Source of the DNA: Ralstonia sp. SET104
Lineage (GTDB): Bacteria; Pseudomonadota; Gammaproteobacteria; Burkholderiales; Burkholderiaceae
Assembly: GCF_003851545.1 (NCBI RefSeq)
Contig: NZ_BHVX01000006.1
Location: 226,063 to 290,062 of the forward strand
Direction of reading: 5' to 3'
DNA length: 64,000 bases
Both the position numbers and the translations under genes were made by a program. Shown in pieces: positions 23,824-33,810 of this stretch; position 1 is the first letter of the stretch, and every line of letters begins with the position of its first letter. A model generated the notes under the pieces. That model did no database searches. It was not told the DNA's origin and saw nothing but the letters and a program-made list of their open reading frames with translations.

Positions 23824-25391
23824 GCTGGCAACCTCCGCAACGCGTCCAGAACGCCGGCAAAATCGGAGTTGATGGCCGGATAGTCGATGGCGGGGCGATC
23901 GACAACGATCAGCGGGATGCCAAGCGCAGCAGCGGCAGCAGCCTTGGCCTGGTAGCCGCTGGCGTCGCCCGAATCCTTGGTGACCACGCAGTCGATTTGC
24001 CAGTCGCGCCACAAGGTCTCATTGGCCATCTGCGAGAACGGCCCCTGCATGGCGACCAGGTGCGAGCGCGGGAGGCCGGCGTCGATCGCGCGTTGCAGGT
24101 GCTGTGGGTCCGGCGCCAGACGCGCGAACCACTGGTGCGCTGACGCCCCATCCGCGTCATCCGCCTGGACGAAGCTCGCAAGGTCCTTGGAGCCCGTGGC
24201 GAGGAAGATTCTCTGGCCGAGCTGCATGGCTAGTTGCGCGGCATCCTCCATCGAAGCCACATGCCGGGCTGGCAGCTCGCCCATGGCGCGCGGGCGTTCG
24301 TAGCGCAGGTAGGGCAGGGCGAGTTCCCGAGCAAGTGCGATCAGCTGCGGTGAGATCTCGGTGGCGTACGGGTGAGTGGCGTCGACAATGGCAGATGCTT
24401 GGCTCTCACGCAGCAATTCGCGCCGGCGTTCGATGCCGAGGCGGCCGGCGATGACTGCGGCCCCCGGGCAATGTTTGCCGGCCAGCTCGGCTCCGTACTC
24501 GCTGGCGCTCGAGACAACAATGGCGTGGCCCGCCGCGCCGATCTCGCGCGCCAGCGCATTGCCGTCGCTGGTGCCGGAGAACACCCAGACCGCCCCGGCG
24601 GGCAGGCTGGCTGCGGTGACGGTGTCCGGCGCGTCATCCCAGTTTCCGTAACCGCGCGGGGTATAGATCCAGCCGCGTTTGCGCCGGGTGAAGCGGTTGC
24701 CGATCACCAGGGTGGTCAGCATGTCGAAGCGGCGCGCGCGCAGCTCCGCCAGCGTCAGGATGTCGACGGTCTGGTCATCGCGGTAAGCATTGCGTACGAT
24801 GCCGCATAGCGTCTCGCCGCGCTTGTGCTCGAGCATGATGTCGAGAATGCGGTAGACGCCATCCTGGCGCTGCTTGCTCTGCACGTTGTAGAACACGGCG
24901 GCCAGATCGGCCTGCGCGATGTGGCGCGCGCGCGATTCGATCCACTCCCACGGGCAGAGCAAATCAGACAGGCTCAGCGTGGCAAAGTCGTGCGACAGCG
25001 GCGAGCCGAGCAGGGACGCGCAGGCATTGGCCGAGGTAATCCCCGGGATCAGTTGCACCGCGTAGTGGTCGTCTTCGGCCATGTCCTCGAATGCCAGCGC
25101 AGCCATGGCGTAAATGCCGATGTCGCCGCTGGAGATGAGTGCCACGGTCTTGCCGGCCCGGGCCTGCGCGATGGCGAGCTGGGCGCGGTCGCGCTCCTGT
25201 GTCAGCGGCAGCGTGTGGATCTCCTTGCCGGTAATCCAGGGTTGGATCCAGGTCAGGTAAAGGTCGTAGGCGACGATCACCTCGCTGGCTTCCAGCGCGG
25301 CTTTCGCCATCGGCGGGATCAGCTCGTGAGTGCCCGGGCCGACGGAGACCAGATAGAGTTTGCCGGTCATGGTTGGGTCAGTCTTGTTCAT
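23820..25391 (-). CDS. cobJ: Fused precorrin-3B C17-methyltransferase and precorrin-6A reductase (CobJ-CobK)
   Basis: The product has 523 aa. Residues 1 to about 255 are the CobJ/CbiH methyltransferase: KLYLVSVGPGTHELIPPMA, SSGDIGIYAMA, PGITSANACASLLGSPLSHDFATLSLSD, then FYNVQSKQR. From about 275 onward is a CobK/CbiJ reductase: VWVFSGTSDGNALAREI, VDATHPYATEIS, LPYLRYERP and VVTKDSGDASGYQAK. CobJ does the ring contraction, with CbiG or CobG help; CobK reduces precorrin-6A. Fusion links two non-consecutive steps. The ATG at 25391 was chosen; ATG 25370 is also possible. Confidence 0.9.
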   Translation of the reverse strand: MNKTDPTMTGKLYLVSVGPGTHELIPPMAKAALEASEVIVAYDLYLTWIQPWITGKEIHTLPLTQERDRAQLAIAQARAGKTVALISSGDIGIYAMAALAFEDMAEDDHYAVQLIPGITSANACASLLGSPLSHDFATLSLSDLLCPWEWIESRARHIAQADLAAVFYNVQSKQRQDGVYRILDIMLEHKRGETLCGIVRNAYRDDQTVDILTLAELRARRFDMLTTLVIGNRFTRRKRGWIYTPRGYGNWDDAPDTVTAASLPAGAVWVFSGTSDGNALAREIGAAGHAIVVSSASEYGAELAGKHCPGAAVIAGRLGIERRRELLRESQASAIVDATHPYATEISPQLIALARELALPYLRYERPRAMGELPARHVASMEDAAQLAMQLGQRIFLATGSKDLASFVQADDADGASAHQWFARLAPDPQHLQRAIDAGLPRSHLVAMQGPFSQMANETLWRDWQIDCVVTKDSGDASGYQAKAAAAAALGIPLIVVDRPAIDYPAINSDFAGVLDALRRLPA

Positions 25392-26148
25392 TCTGTTCAA
25401 TGCGTGTCATCCGGTCTTCGACGATGGCGACGGTGACGCCATCGAGCACGGTCTTGGGCACGATCATCCGGCCGCGCGGGCTGGCAATAAGCGCGCACGG
25501 CTCGCACACCCCGTCGACGCCAACCTGCTCGCGCACCCAGGCGGACGGCAGACCCACCCACGCACGCGCGGCGATGTCGGCTCGCGCGATCACGCGCAAG
25601 GGCAGTTGATGGCGGGCGCAGAATTCCAGCAGGCCTGGTTCGTCGGCCTTGATGTCGACCGTCACAACCTCGCGCACTTCGGCCATTGCGCGTAGGCCCA
25701 GCGCATGCATCACCGCCTGCTCAATCGCATTGGTGGACTTGCCGCGCCGGCAGCCGATGCCGAGCGTCAGGGGCCGGAGCGCCTCTGTTGCCGTGGTGAC
25801 TGCCGGCGTGGCGCCGGTCAGCCTGGCAACCGCGTAGGCAAGCGCGTTGGCGCCGCCCTCGTGCCCGCTCAATAGCGGGATGGCAAAGCGGGCGGCCTCG
25901 TCGAGCACGACCACAGCTGGGTCGTGGTACTTACTCTCTGGCAAGCCGTCGAGGTAGCGCACGGCAATGCCGCTTGCCATCACCACGACCCACTGGCGGT
26001 GCAGCCGGAACTGGCGGCGGAACTGGTCGCGGGGTGTCTCGTCCGCATTCAGCCACGGCTGGTACAGGTCCGCATCCAGCGCGGCGGCCAGCTTTTGCCC
26101 AAGCGGCAACGCGTCGCAGCGTATCGGCCAGACCGCAATCGGTTTCAT
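25378..26148 (-). CDS. cbiG: Cobalt-precorrin-5A hydrolase
   Basis: The protein has 256 aa with CbiG N- and C-domains. The N-domain includes VVVMASGIAVRYLDGL and the signature LLSGHEGGANALAYAVARLTGATPAVTTATE. The C-domain (CobE-like) starts LGIGCRRGKSTNAIEQAV. CbiG opens the delta-lactone and releases acetaldehyde in the cobalt-early ('anaerobic') pathway. It matters here because no cobG-type monooxygenase is visible. The final codons overlap the CobJ-CobK gene and the start overlaps cobM (ATGA). It is shorter than the usual ~330 aa because the mid-domain is reduced. Confidence 0.85.
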   Translation of the reverse strand: MKPIAVWPIRCDALPLGQKLAAALDADLYQPWLNADETPRDQFRRQFRLHRQWVVVMASGIAVRYLDGLPESKYHDPAVVVLDEAARFAIPLLSGHEGGANALAYAVARLTGATPAVTTATEALRPLTLGIGCRRGKSTNAIEQAVMHALGLRAMAEVREVVTVDIKADEPGLLEFCARHQLPLRVIARADIAARAWVGLPSAWVREQVGVDGVCEPCALIASPRGRMIVPKTVLDGVTVAIVEDRMTRIEQNEQD

Positions 26149-26954
26149 GCGGGAGCCTTCACCGTTGCGCGCTTGCGCGGGCGCCGTGTCTTGCGGTCGT
26201 TGCCATCGCGGAAGATGTGCGTGAAGTTTGCCGCGTAGAGGCTGGATTCCACCCCACCTTCACGCGAGAGCGCCTGACCGACCAGCAGCAGCGTGGTGAG
26301 CAACCAGTCCTTGTTCTCCACTTCGCCCATCAGCGCACCCAGTGTGCTGCGGTGGATGGCCTGATCCGGCCAGCTCGCGCGCCGCACCAGCGCCACCGGG
26401 GTATCGGCCGGGTAATGCACCAGCAGATCGGCAACGGCCTGCTTCAGGCGCTGACCTGACAGGAAGATGCACATGGTTGCCTGATGCTCCGCAAAGCGCA
26501 GGACCGATTCGAGCTCCGGCACCGCCGACGCGCGGCCTGATACGCGTGTCAGGATGACCGACTGCGATACCAACGGCCGCGTCAATTCACTGCCGAGGGC
26601 AGCGGCGGCGGCCGTGAACGACGATACGCCGGGGATGATCTCGTAAGCGATGCCGAGCTTCTCAAGCCGGCGCATCTGCTCCGCGGTGGCACCGTAGATG
26701 GACGGGTCGCCGGAATGAAGCCGCGCGACGTCCTTGTCCTCAAGCTGGGCGCGGCGATAGAGCGCTTCCTGCTCGTCCAGCGACAATTCCGCGGTATCGA
26801 ACTTTTCGGCTTCTGGCCGGCAGTGCTGCAGCATCTCGGCTGGCACCAGCGAACCCGCGTAGAGCACCATCGGCACGCTGCCGAGGATGCGGCTGCCGCG
26901 CAGCGTGATCAAGTCGGCCGCGCCGGGGCCGGCGCCGATGAAATAGACCTTCAT
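26145..26954 (-). CDS. cobM: Precorrin-4 C11-methyltransferase
   Basis: The product has 269 aa in the SAM-dependent tetrapyrrole methylase fold: VYFIGAGPGAADLITLRGSRIL, MVLYAGSLVPAEML, then RLHSGDPSIYGATAEQMRRL and PGVSSFTAAAAALGSELTRP. These are characteristic CobM/CbiF motifs. It methylates C-11 of precorrin-4 or cobalt-precorrin-4. The C-terminus has an Arg/Lys-rich tail (RKTRRPRKRATVK) beyond the fold. The ATG at 26954 overlaps the cobI stop. Confidence 0.93.
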   Translation of the reverse strand: MKVYFIGAGPGAADLITLRGSRILGSVPMVLYAGSLVPAEMLQHCRPEAEKFDTAELSLDEQEALYRRAQLEDKDVARLHSGDPSIYGATAEQMRRLEKLGIAYEIIPGVSSFTAAAAALGSELTRPLVSQSVILTRVSGRASAVPELESVLRFAEHQATMCIFLSGQRLKQAVADLLVHYPADTPVALVRRASWPDQAIHRSTLGALMGEVENKDWLLTTLLLVGQALSREGGVESSLYAANFTHIFRDGNDRKTRRPRKRATVKAPA

Positions 26955-27682
26955 ACGTGACGTTTCTCTCTGGCGGTGCGGCGGATCAGCATGGTTGCGA
27001 GGTAGCCGCTCGCGTCGGCGTCCAGGTGCGACACATCGCTGCACAGCACCTCACCCGGCAGGCCGATGCGGCGCGCGAAAGCACAGTGCCTGGCAATGTC
27101 GAGCGTGTTCAGGAGTTGCAGCACGGCCGGCAGGCGCGCACCGATCTTCATCAGGATGACGATGTCGTGGGTCTCGATGTCGGCGCGCAGGGCGGCCATG
27201 TCATCGGGGCACGGCAAGATCAGAATCCGTTCCTTGCCCTCGCCGAGCGGCCACGACAGCGCCGACGCGGTCGCCGCAAAGCTGGTGACGCCGGGGACCG
27301 TGGTGTGGCGCACGCCAGGCAGCCGGTCGCGCAGCGCGGCGAGCAGATAGCCATAGGTCGAATACGTCATCGTGTCGCCAATGGTCAGGTACGCGACATT
27401 GCGCCCTTGACGCAGTTCGGCAGCGACCGCTTCGGCCAGATCGCCATAGTGTTCAGACAGCACGCTGCGGTCCGGATCCATCTGGAACTCGATCTCGCGG
27501 AACTTGGTCTCCGGAATCTCCAGGCCGGCCAGGCATTGGCGCGCGACCGAGGTCTCGCTGCCGCGTGCGCGCGGTAAATAGATGAGGTCCGCGCTGTGCA
27601 GCGCGGCCAGTGCGGCGACCGGAATCAGCCCTGCAGGGCCCGGGCCGACACCCACGCCGACGAAATGGCCGGGCGGGCTCAC
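26951..27682 (-). CDS. cobI: Precorrin-2 C20-methyltransferase
   Basis: The product has 243 aa. GHFVGVGVGPGPAGLIPVAALAAL is the SAM-binding entry. LTIGDTMTYSTYGYLLAAL and VPGVTSFAATASALSWPL match CobI/CbiL. LMKIGARLPAVLQLL follows. It methylates C-20 to give precorrin-3A (or the cobalt form). The start is a GTG at 27682 overlapping the cbiD stop (GTGA), so initiation is probably by re-initiation from cbiD. Confidence 0.92.
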   Translation of the reverse strand: MSPPGHFVGVGVGPGPAGLIPVAALAALHSADLIYLPRARGSETSVARQCLAGLEIPETKFREIEFQMDPDRSVLSEHYGDLAEAVAAELRQGRNVAYLTIGDTMTYSTYGYLLAALRDRLPGVRHTTVPGVTSFAATASALSWPLGEGKERILILPCPDDMAALRADIETHDIVILMKIGARLPAVLQLLNTLDIARHCAFARRIGLPGEVLCSDVSHLDADASGYLATMLIRRTAREKRHV

Positions 27683-28818
27683 GCAGCCTCTCCCAGCGGC
27701 GTGCCATCCATGGCGAAGAGCCGCACTGCCACGCAGTCGACACTGGGCACCTTAGGCTGCATCAACGCGGCCAGCCGTCGTTCAATGTCTGTCCAGAACG
27801 CCTGGGCGCCCGGCTTGTCTCGCAAGATCTCTACGATGTTTTCCACGGTGTTGGCTTTCTCTATCAATTCAACGAGCCCACTGGCGAAGCCGAGTTCGAC
27901 CGCCACGGCAGCGACGGAGCGCATCGCCATGCCGCTCTTGCTCGAGTGCGTGTCCCACACGCCCTCCAGCAGTTTGGCGAGCTTGCCGGGATGCCCGAGC
28001 ACCCACAGGGTCCCCAGGCGCGTTTGTGCCTCGTCCAGCGCCGCCTGGGTGTAGTCGAGGGAGGCGCCAATGAAGTTGGCGATTTGCACCACTTGTTTCT
28101 TCGGCAGCGCCAGGGTGTCGGTGGCAAATTCACGGCCGATCTTGCCGGGGGTGAAGGCGATGGCCTGCGGCTGCTCGCCCAGGGCGACGCGGATGTAGAC
28201 CTCGATCGATGCCATCCAGGCCGCGAGCGACATGGGCTCGACGATGCCGCTGGTGCCGAGGATCGAGATGCCGCCGACGATTCCGAGCACCGGGTTGAAG
28301 GTGCGTTTGGCAATCTTCTCGCCATTGACGCAACCGATGGCCAGATCGAATCCGGGATTGGCCGCGCCGTTCAGGACTTCACTGACCGCCATCCGCATCA
28401 TTTGCCGCGGCACGGGGTTGATTGCCGCTTCCCCTGGCGGTACGCGCAGACCGGGCTGGGTCACGGTACCGACGCCTTCGGCCGCGAGAAAGCGGATCTC
28501 GCCGCCGTGATTGACCGTCACCTCGGCAAAGATCGTCGCGCCGTCGGTGTTGTCGGGGTCGTCGCCGCCGTCCTTTTTGACCTCGGCGCGTACTGCGCCG
28601 CTCGCCAGTCGTTCCACGTTCATCACCGGCACCACCAGGTAGTAGTCCGGATCCGGCAGGCTGACCTCGACCTCGCTGACCACCTCGCCGCGCAGCATCA
28701 GCATCAGCGCAGCCTTGACCGCGGCCGTGGCACAACTTCCGGTCGTGCGCCCACGGCGCAGGCCATTGGGGGCCAACGTCGCGAGGTCGAAGGGGCGGCG
28801 GAGCGGATCCCTGGTCAC
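27679..28818 (-). CDS. cbiD: Cobalt-precorrin-5B C1-methyltransferase
   Basis: The product has 379 aa. [21 protein letters not shown] near the N-terminus and [13 protein letters not shown] are CbiD hallmarks, as are [10 protein letters not shown] and [13 protein letters not shown]. CbiD methylates C-1 in the cobalt-early pathway, a step done by CobF in classical aerobic producers. No cobF is present in the operon. It starts with GTG at 28818 overlapping the CbiX-CobH stop. Confidence 0.93.
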   Translation of the reverse strand: MTRDPLRRPFDLATLAPNGLRRGRTTGSCATAAVKAALMLMLRGEVVSEVEVSLPDPDYYLVVPVMNVERLASGAVRAEVKKDGGDDPDNTDGATIFAEVTVNHGGEIRFLAAEGVGTVTQPGLRVPPGEAAINPVPRQMMRMAVSEVLNGAANPGFDLAIGCVNGEKIAKRTFNPVLGIVGGISILGTSGIVEPMSLAAWMASIEVYIRVALGEQPQAIAFTPGKIGREFATDTLALPKKQVVQIANFIGASLDYTQAALDEAQTRLGTLWVLGHPGKLAKLLEGVWDTHSSKSGMAMRSVAAVAVELGFASGLVELIEKANTVENIVEILRDKPGAQAFWTDIERRLAALMQPKVPSVDCVAVRLFAMDGTPLGEAA

Positions 28819-30395
28819 TGCATCTGGTTCTGGCGATAGACCTGATCGATGGCGGCGATCATGAGCGCGTTGACGGCCGACGCCGCCCATGGCGAGCCAC
28901 CGCGCGTGCCGCGGTTGGTGATGCGCGGCACTTGCAGCAACCGGCGCAATTCATCCTTGCATTCGCGCGTGCCGACGAATCCGACCGGCAGACCGACCAC
29001 CAACTGCGGGCGCCAGCCGTGTTCGCGCACCAGCCGCACCAGCTCCATGATCGCAGTCGGCGCATCGCCGATCGCGACAACGACGTCATTGCCGAATTTC
29101 TGCCACGCGCGCCGGATGCCGGCGGCGGAACGCGTGATGCCGTGCGCCTCGGCCAGCAATCGGGTTTCCTCGTCATGCACACCGCACCACGTCTGCACGC
29201 CCAGTTGATCGAGCACCGCGCGTTTGAGCCCGGTCTGCACCATGGTCACATCGGCAACGATGCGGCGGCAGCGCAATAGCGCCCGAATACCCGTCTCCAC
29301 TGCGCCGGGCGAGAAGTACAAGTCGTCGACGATATCGAAGTCACCGCTCGTATGCACCAGGCGCTTGAGCACGATCTGGTGATCGGCAGGCACGCCGCTC
29401 CAGTCACGCCCTTCGTCGATGATGCGCATGCTTTCGGCTTCGATCGGGTGTGGCACGTAGGCCGGCCATTCGGCAACTTGCGGTGCAGCGGCCCCATCGC
29501 GGGCATCCTCGCGGCCCAGCAGACCACGCACCAGGCCGTGGTGGGCCTGCTGCGGCGTGCCGACCTGCTCCTCGAAGCCAATGATCTGCACCCGGTACTT
29601 GCACAGCGCGCAATTCATGGTGGCACGGCCTTCAACGCCTTCGGCCGCGCGCTCCAGAAACACATCGGCCACGTGCGGGTGCGCGCCGAGGTAGCCGGCC
29701 TTGAGCACCTCGATGCCGGGGTTGCGCGCGGCCAGATCGTCCGCCGCGGCGTAGATGCGCTTGACCAGCACGCCGTCAAACAGAAAGTAGGGCAGCACGA
29801 CAATTCGCTTGTGGCCCAGCAGTGCCGCCGCCTTCAGGCCGTCGGCCACCAGCGGCCGGGCGGTGCCGGAATAGCAGACGAACGAGGTGCCGAAGCCGAG
29901 GCCTTCCTCCAGCATGCGCGTCAGCTTGGCGATCTCGGAGTTGGCGTCGGGGTCCGAGGTACCGCGCCCGACGACAACCAGGCAGGTGTCGTCGCGTGCC
30001 ACCGTCTTGTCGGAACGCCCTTCGGCCTGGATGACGCGCTCGCGGCACAGCTGCAGCAGCTTGGGGTGCAGATCCATCGCCGCACCAAAATGGAAGTCGA
30101 TGCCGGGATGCGCCTGATGAAGCGCGAGCAATTCGCTCGGCATGTCGTTCTTGGCATGGGTGGCGGCAAGCAGCACGCCAGGCACCATCACCACACGCCG
30201 TGCGCCATCGGCAATGACGGCGTTGACCGCCTGGTCGAGCGTTGGCGTGGCGAACTCCAGGAAGCCGTGCGCAACGGTGCGGCCGCCGGCGCGCTCGCGC
30301 AGCAGCTCGACCAGCGCCGTGAATTCATTGACGCCGTCCGGATCGCGGCTGCCATGTCCGGCCAGGACGATGGCGTAATCGGCCGCGGGGCTCAT
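28815..30395 (-). CDS. cobH: Fused CbiX-like cobaltochelatase and precorrin-8X methylmutase (CobH/CbiC)
   Basis: The product has 526 aa. Residues 1-255 form a sirohydrochlorin chelatase-like domain with two halves: [17 protein letters not shown] with [18 protein letters not shown], then [19 protein letters not shown] with [18 protein letters not shown] linker holds a possible metal/Fe-S site, MNCALCKYR (Cys262, Cys265), as in long CbiX proteins. Residues ~315-526 are CobH/Cbi[30 protein letters not shown] and [11 protein letters not shown]. One polypeptide would join cobalt insertion and the methyl rearrangement. The ATG at 30395 overlaps the cbiE stop. Confidence 0.92.
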   Translation of the reverse strand: MSPAADYAIVLAGHGSRDPDGVNEFTALVELLRERAGGRTVAHGFLEFATPTLDQAVNAVIADGARRVVMVPGVLLAATHAKNDMPSELLALHQAHPGIDFHFGAAMDLHPKLLQLCRERVIQAEGRSDKTVARDDTCLVVVGRGTSDPDANSEIAKLTRMLEEGLGFGTSFVCYSGTARPLVADGLKAAALLGHKRIVVLPYFLFDGVLVKRIYAAADDLAARNPGIEVLKAGYLGAHPHVADVFLERAAEGVEGRATMNCALCKYRVQIIGFEEQVGTPQQAHHGLVRGLLGREDARDGAAAPQVAEWPAYVPHPIEAESMRIIDEGRDWSGVPADHQIVLKRLVHTSGDFDIVDDLYFSPGAVETGIRALLRCRRIVADVTMVQTGLKRAVLDQLGVQTWCGVHDEETRLLAEAHGITRSAAGIRRAWQKFGNDVVVAIGDAPTAIMELVRLVREHGWRPQLVVGLPVGFVGTRECKDELRRLLQVPRITNRGTRGGSPWAASAVNALMIAAIDQVYRQNQMQ

Positions 30396-31099
30396 CGCCC
30401 CTCCGGTGGCGGTTCGATCTGGCTCGGGATCGGGTTCAGCGTGCGGATCAGCATGATGCTCATGTCGGAAAAACGCTGATCCACGCACTCGGCCAGGGTT
30501 CCGCGCCATTGCGCATCGCCTCGCGTGAGGTGTTCCCACACCTCCACCGGCTGCCCGGCCGGGATGCCGTTTTCCAGCAGATAGGCGGCGATATGCCAGG
30601 GCATGAAAGAGCGCGCTTCGTCCCACGGACAGGGGATCACGATGGCGTTGCGTTGGTCTTCGAGCACGTGCACGAGGTGGCGCTTGAACGGTGTCAGGTC
30701 GCCGCGGCGGTGGAAGGTGATGAAGGTGGTTTCGTCAAAGCATACCTTGGCGCGCGAGGCCAGGATTTGCGCGGAAGAAATGCCGGGGATGGTATCGACC
30801 GGATGCCCGCAGGCCCGTTCGACCCGTTCCAGATACTGGAAGCCGCTGAAGTGGATGTCGCCCATGAACACGACCACGCACTTCTTTCCGGCGTGGTGCA
30901 GCTTTGCCACTTTGTCGAGCTGGGCGACCTGGTCGCGGTAGCCCATCTGGACGACTTCTGCGGTTGCGGGGATCAGGGTCTGGACAACGTTGACCACGGC
31001 ATTGAAGCCGGCAACAACGTCGGCGTTGCGGATCAACTCGGCCGAGCGTTGCGGCAGGTAGCCGATGTCGCCGGGGCCGGCACCGATGCAGATGATCAT
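30392..31099 (-). CDS. cbiE: Precorrin-6Y C5,15-methyltransferase, CbiE subunit
   Basis: The product has 235 aa in the tetrapyrrole methylase fold: [55 protein letters not shown], then [19 protein letters not shown]. This matches CbiE, the C-5 (or C-15) methylating half of CobL. The decarboxylating CbiT half (normally fused or adjacent) is not found in this window. The ATG at 31099 has AAGGA upstream. It lies 9 bp after cobA. Confidence 0.88.
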   Translation of the reverse strand: MIICIGAGPGDIGYLPQRSAELIRNADVVAGFNAVVNVVQTLIPATAEVVQMGYRDQVAQLDKVAKLHHAGKKCVVVFMGDIHFSGFQYLERVERACGHPVDTIPGISSAQILASRAKVCFDETTFITFHRRGDLTPFKRHLVHVLEDQRNAIVIPCPWDEARSFMPWHIAAYLLENGIPAGQPVEVWEHLTRGDAQWRGTLAECVDQRFSDMSIMLIRTLNPIPSQIEPPPEGR

Positions 31100-31108
31100 G
31101 GGGCGTCC

Positions 31109-31860
<752 letters not shown>

Positions 31861-31864
<4 letters not shown>

Positions 31865-33810
31865 TGCGGCAGCCTTTCGCGAATGGTGAGTCTCAATTGC
31901 TCGCCACTCAGTTGGTCCATCGGCAGGTAATCTGCGTGCAGCGCCTTGGCAAGTTCACGGGCGCGGCCAAGCCGTACGAAATCCTGTTCCGTGTCGAGAA
32001 CCAGTGCCGGTATGCCGCTCGTGGCCAGGCCTTCTGCAACCTGCAGCGATTCCTTCCATGGGTCGGCGCCCTCGTTCAGCGCAATGTTGGCGCGCCCGTC
32101 GCTGAGCACCACCAACAGAGGCGTAGGCCCATCCTGCCGCGCCAGCGTGGACGCCGCCAGTTGCAGCGCATGCGCAAGCGGCGTGCGGCCACCGGTTGGC
32201 AACTCGCGCAAGGCAGCCTCGGCCTGCTCGACCTGCCGGGTTGGCGGCAGCACCAGCTCGGCGTGTTCGCCACGAAAGCAAATGACCGCGATCTGATCAC
32301 GGCGCTGGTAGGCATCCTGCAACAGGCCAAGCACGCAGGACTTGACCGTCTCCATGCGGCGGTGCGCCGCCATCGAGCCAGAGGCGTCCACCACCAGCAG
32401 GATCAGGTTGGCCTGGTGGCCCACTCGCACTTTGTCATGCAGATCGGCGCGGGTGACCGCGAAATCCGTCGGGTTGCGCAGCAGCGCGTGACGCAGTGTG
32501 GCGTCCACTGCGAGCTGGCTGGGTGCTTCACTCGGCACGGCGCTGACATACTGGCCGCGCCGCGTGCCGGCCACATGGCTGCGCCGGCCGCTGGCTTCGC
32601 GCGCCCGCAGTGCGGCCACATCGATGCGGCCGATCTCGCCCGCCGCAACAGACGCGAACAACTGCTCCGGCGCGCCGCCGATTGGCATCGCTTCGTCATC
32701 GCAATCGTCGTCATCGTCGTCCGTGGCGCCGCTGTCGACAGGCGCAGGTTCCGTTGTGCTGTTGTCTGGCCCACTACCCGCATCCGATTGGGGAGGAATG
32801 GCGGCTTGCTGCTGCGTCAGGGCATCCAGACGCTCCCGATCCAAGCCGCTCTGCTCGAACGGCTTGCGGCGGCGGCGGTGCGGCAGCACCAGTTCGGCCG
32901 CGTCGCGCACGTCTTCAGCGCTGACCACGGACCGGCCGCTGAGCGCGGCAAGCGCACGTGCCGCCTTGTGCATCACGATATCTGCGCGCAGGCTGGCGAC
33001 TTCGAACTCGCAGCAGAGTTGGCTGATGAAGGCGAGCAGCGAGTCGGGAAGCACGACGCTGGCAACCTGCTGCTGGGCGGCCTGAATTGTCGCCCGCAGG
33101 GCATCGGTCTCTGGCTGCCAAGCGGCGATGAAGTCCACCGGATCGGCTTCGAAGGCAAGGCGGCGGCGCACCACTTCGGCACGGACAGCAGGGTCGCGCG
33201 GCGCGCTCACCTCGACCATCATGCCAAAGCGGTCCAGCAGTTGCGGGCGCAGTTCGCCCTCCTCCAGGTTCATGGTGCCCAGCAGGGTAATGCGCGCCGG
33301 ATGACTGATCGCGAGGCCCTCGCGCTCCACCGTGTTGCGGCCCATGGCCGACACGTCGAGCAGCACGTCGACCAGATGGTCGGCCAGGAGGTTGACCTCA
33401 TCGACATACAACAGGCCACGGTGCGCGGCGGCAAGCAGGCCGGGCTGGAATGCCTTTTTTCCATCCTTCAGCGCGCGCTCAAAGTCGAGGCTGCCGAGCA
33501 CCCGGTCCTCCGTGGCACCGAGCGGCAGGTTGACGAAGGGGACCGGCGCGCTGGCGGCGTGGCGGTCCTTGCTTTGGCAGGCGTCACATTCGGCCAGCGG
33601 TGCCTCGGGTTCGCAGTTGAACGCGCAGCCTGCCACGCGGGTGATCGGTGGCAGCACGTCGGTGAGGCCGCGTGCGGCGGTGCTTTTGGCGGTGCCCTTG
33701 TCGCCACGGACCAGCGCACCGCCCAGGGTCGGGTCGATCGCACACAGCAGCAGCGCGCGCTTCAGTTGTTCTTGGCCGACGATGGCGGCGAACGGGTAGT
33801 GGACTCTCAT
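31861..33810 (-). CDS. ChlI-ChlD-type chelatase ATPase fusion (AAA+ plus von Willebrand A)
   Basis: The product has 649 aa. The N-terminal ~330 residues are a ChlI/BchI-type AAA+ module: [14 protein letters not shown] (about 36-49) is Walker [12 protein letters not shown] is Walker B, and [21 protein letters not shown] follows. A linker contains an acidic run ([15 protein letters not shown], near 360-375). The C-terminal part is a VWA domain with MIDAS DASGSM (near 470), then [14 protein letters not shown] and SDGRANIAL. In species lacking CobS/CobT, such fusions partner the large CobN subunit. Overlap with cobN (ATGA at 33807-33810) supports that role. Confidence 0.88.

Noticed and set aside
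25378..26148. Assignment as CobE rather than CbiG
   Set aside because: The C-terminal domain is CobE-like, but the N-terminal LLSGHEGGAN motif identifies the full CbiG architecture.
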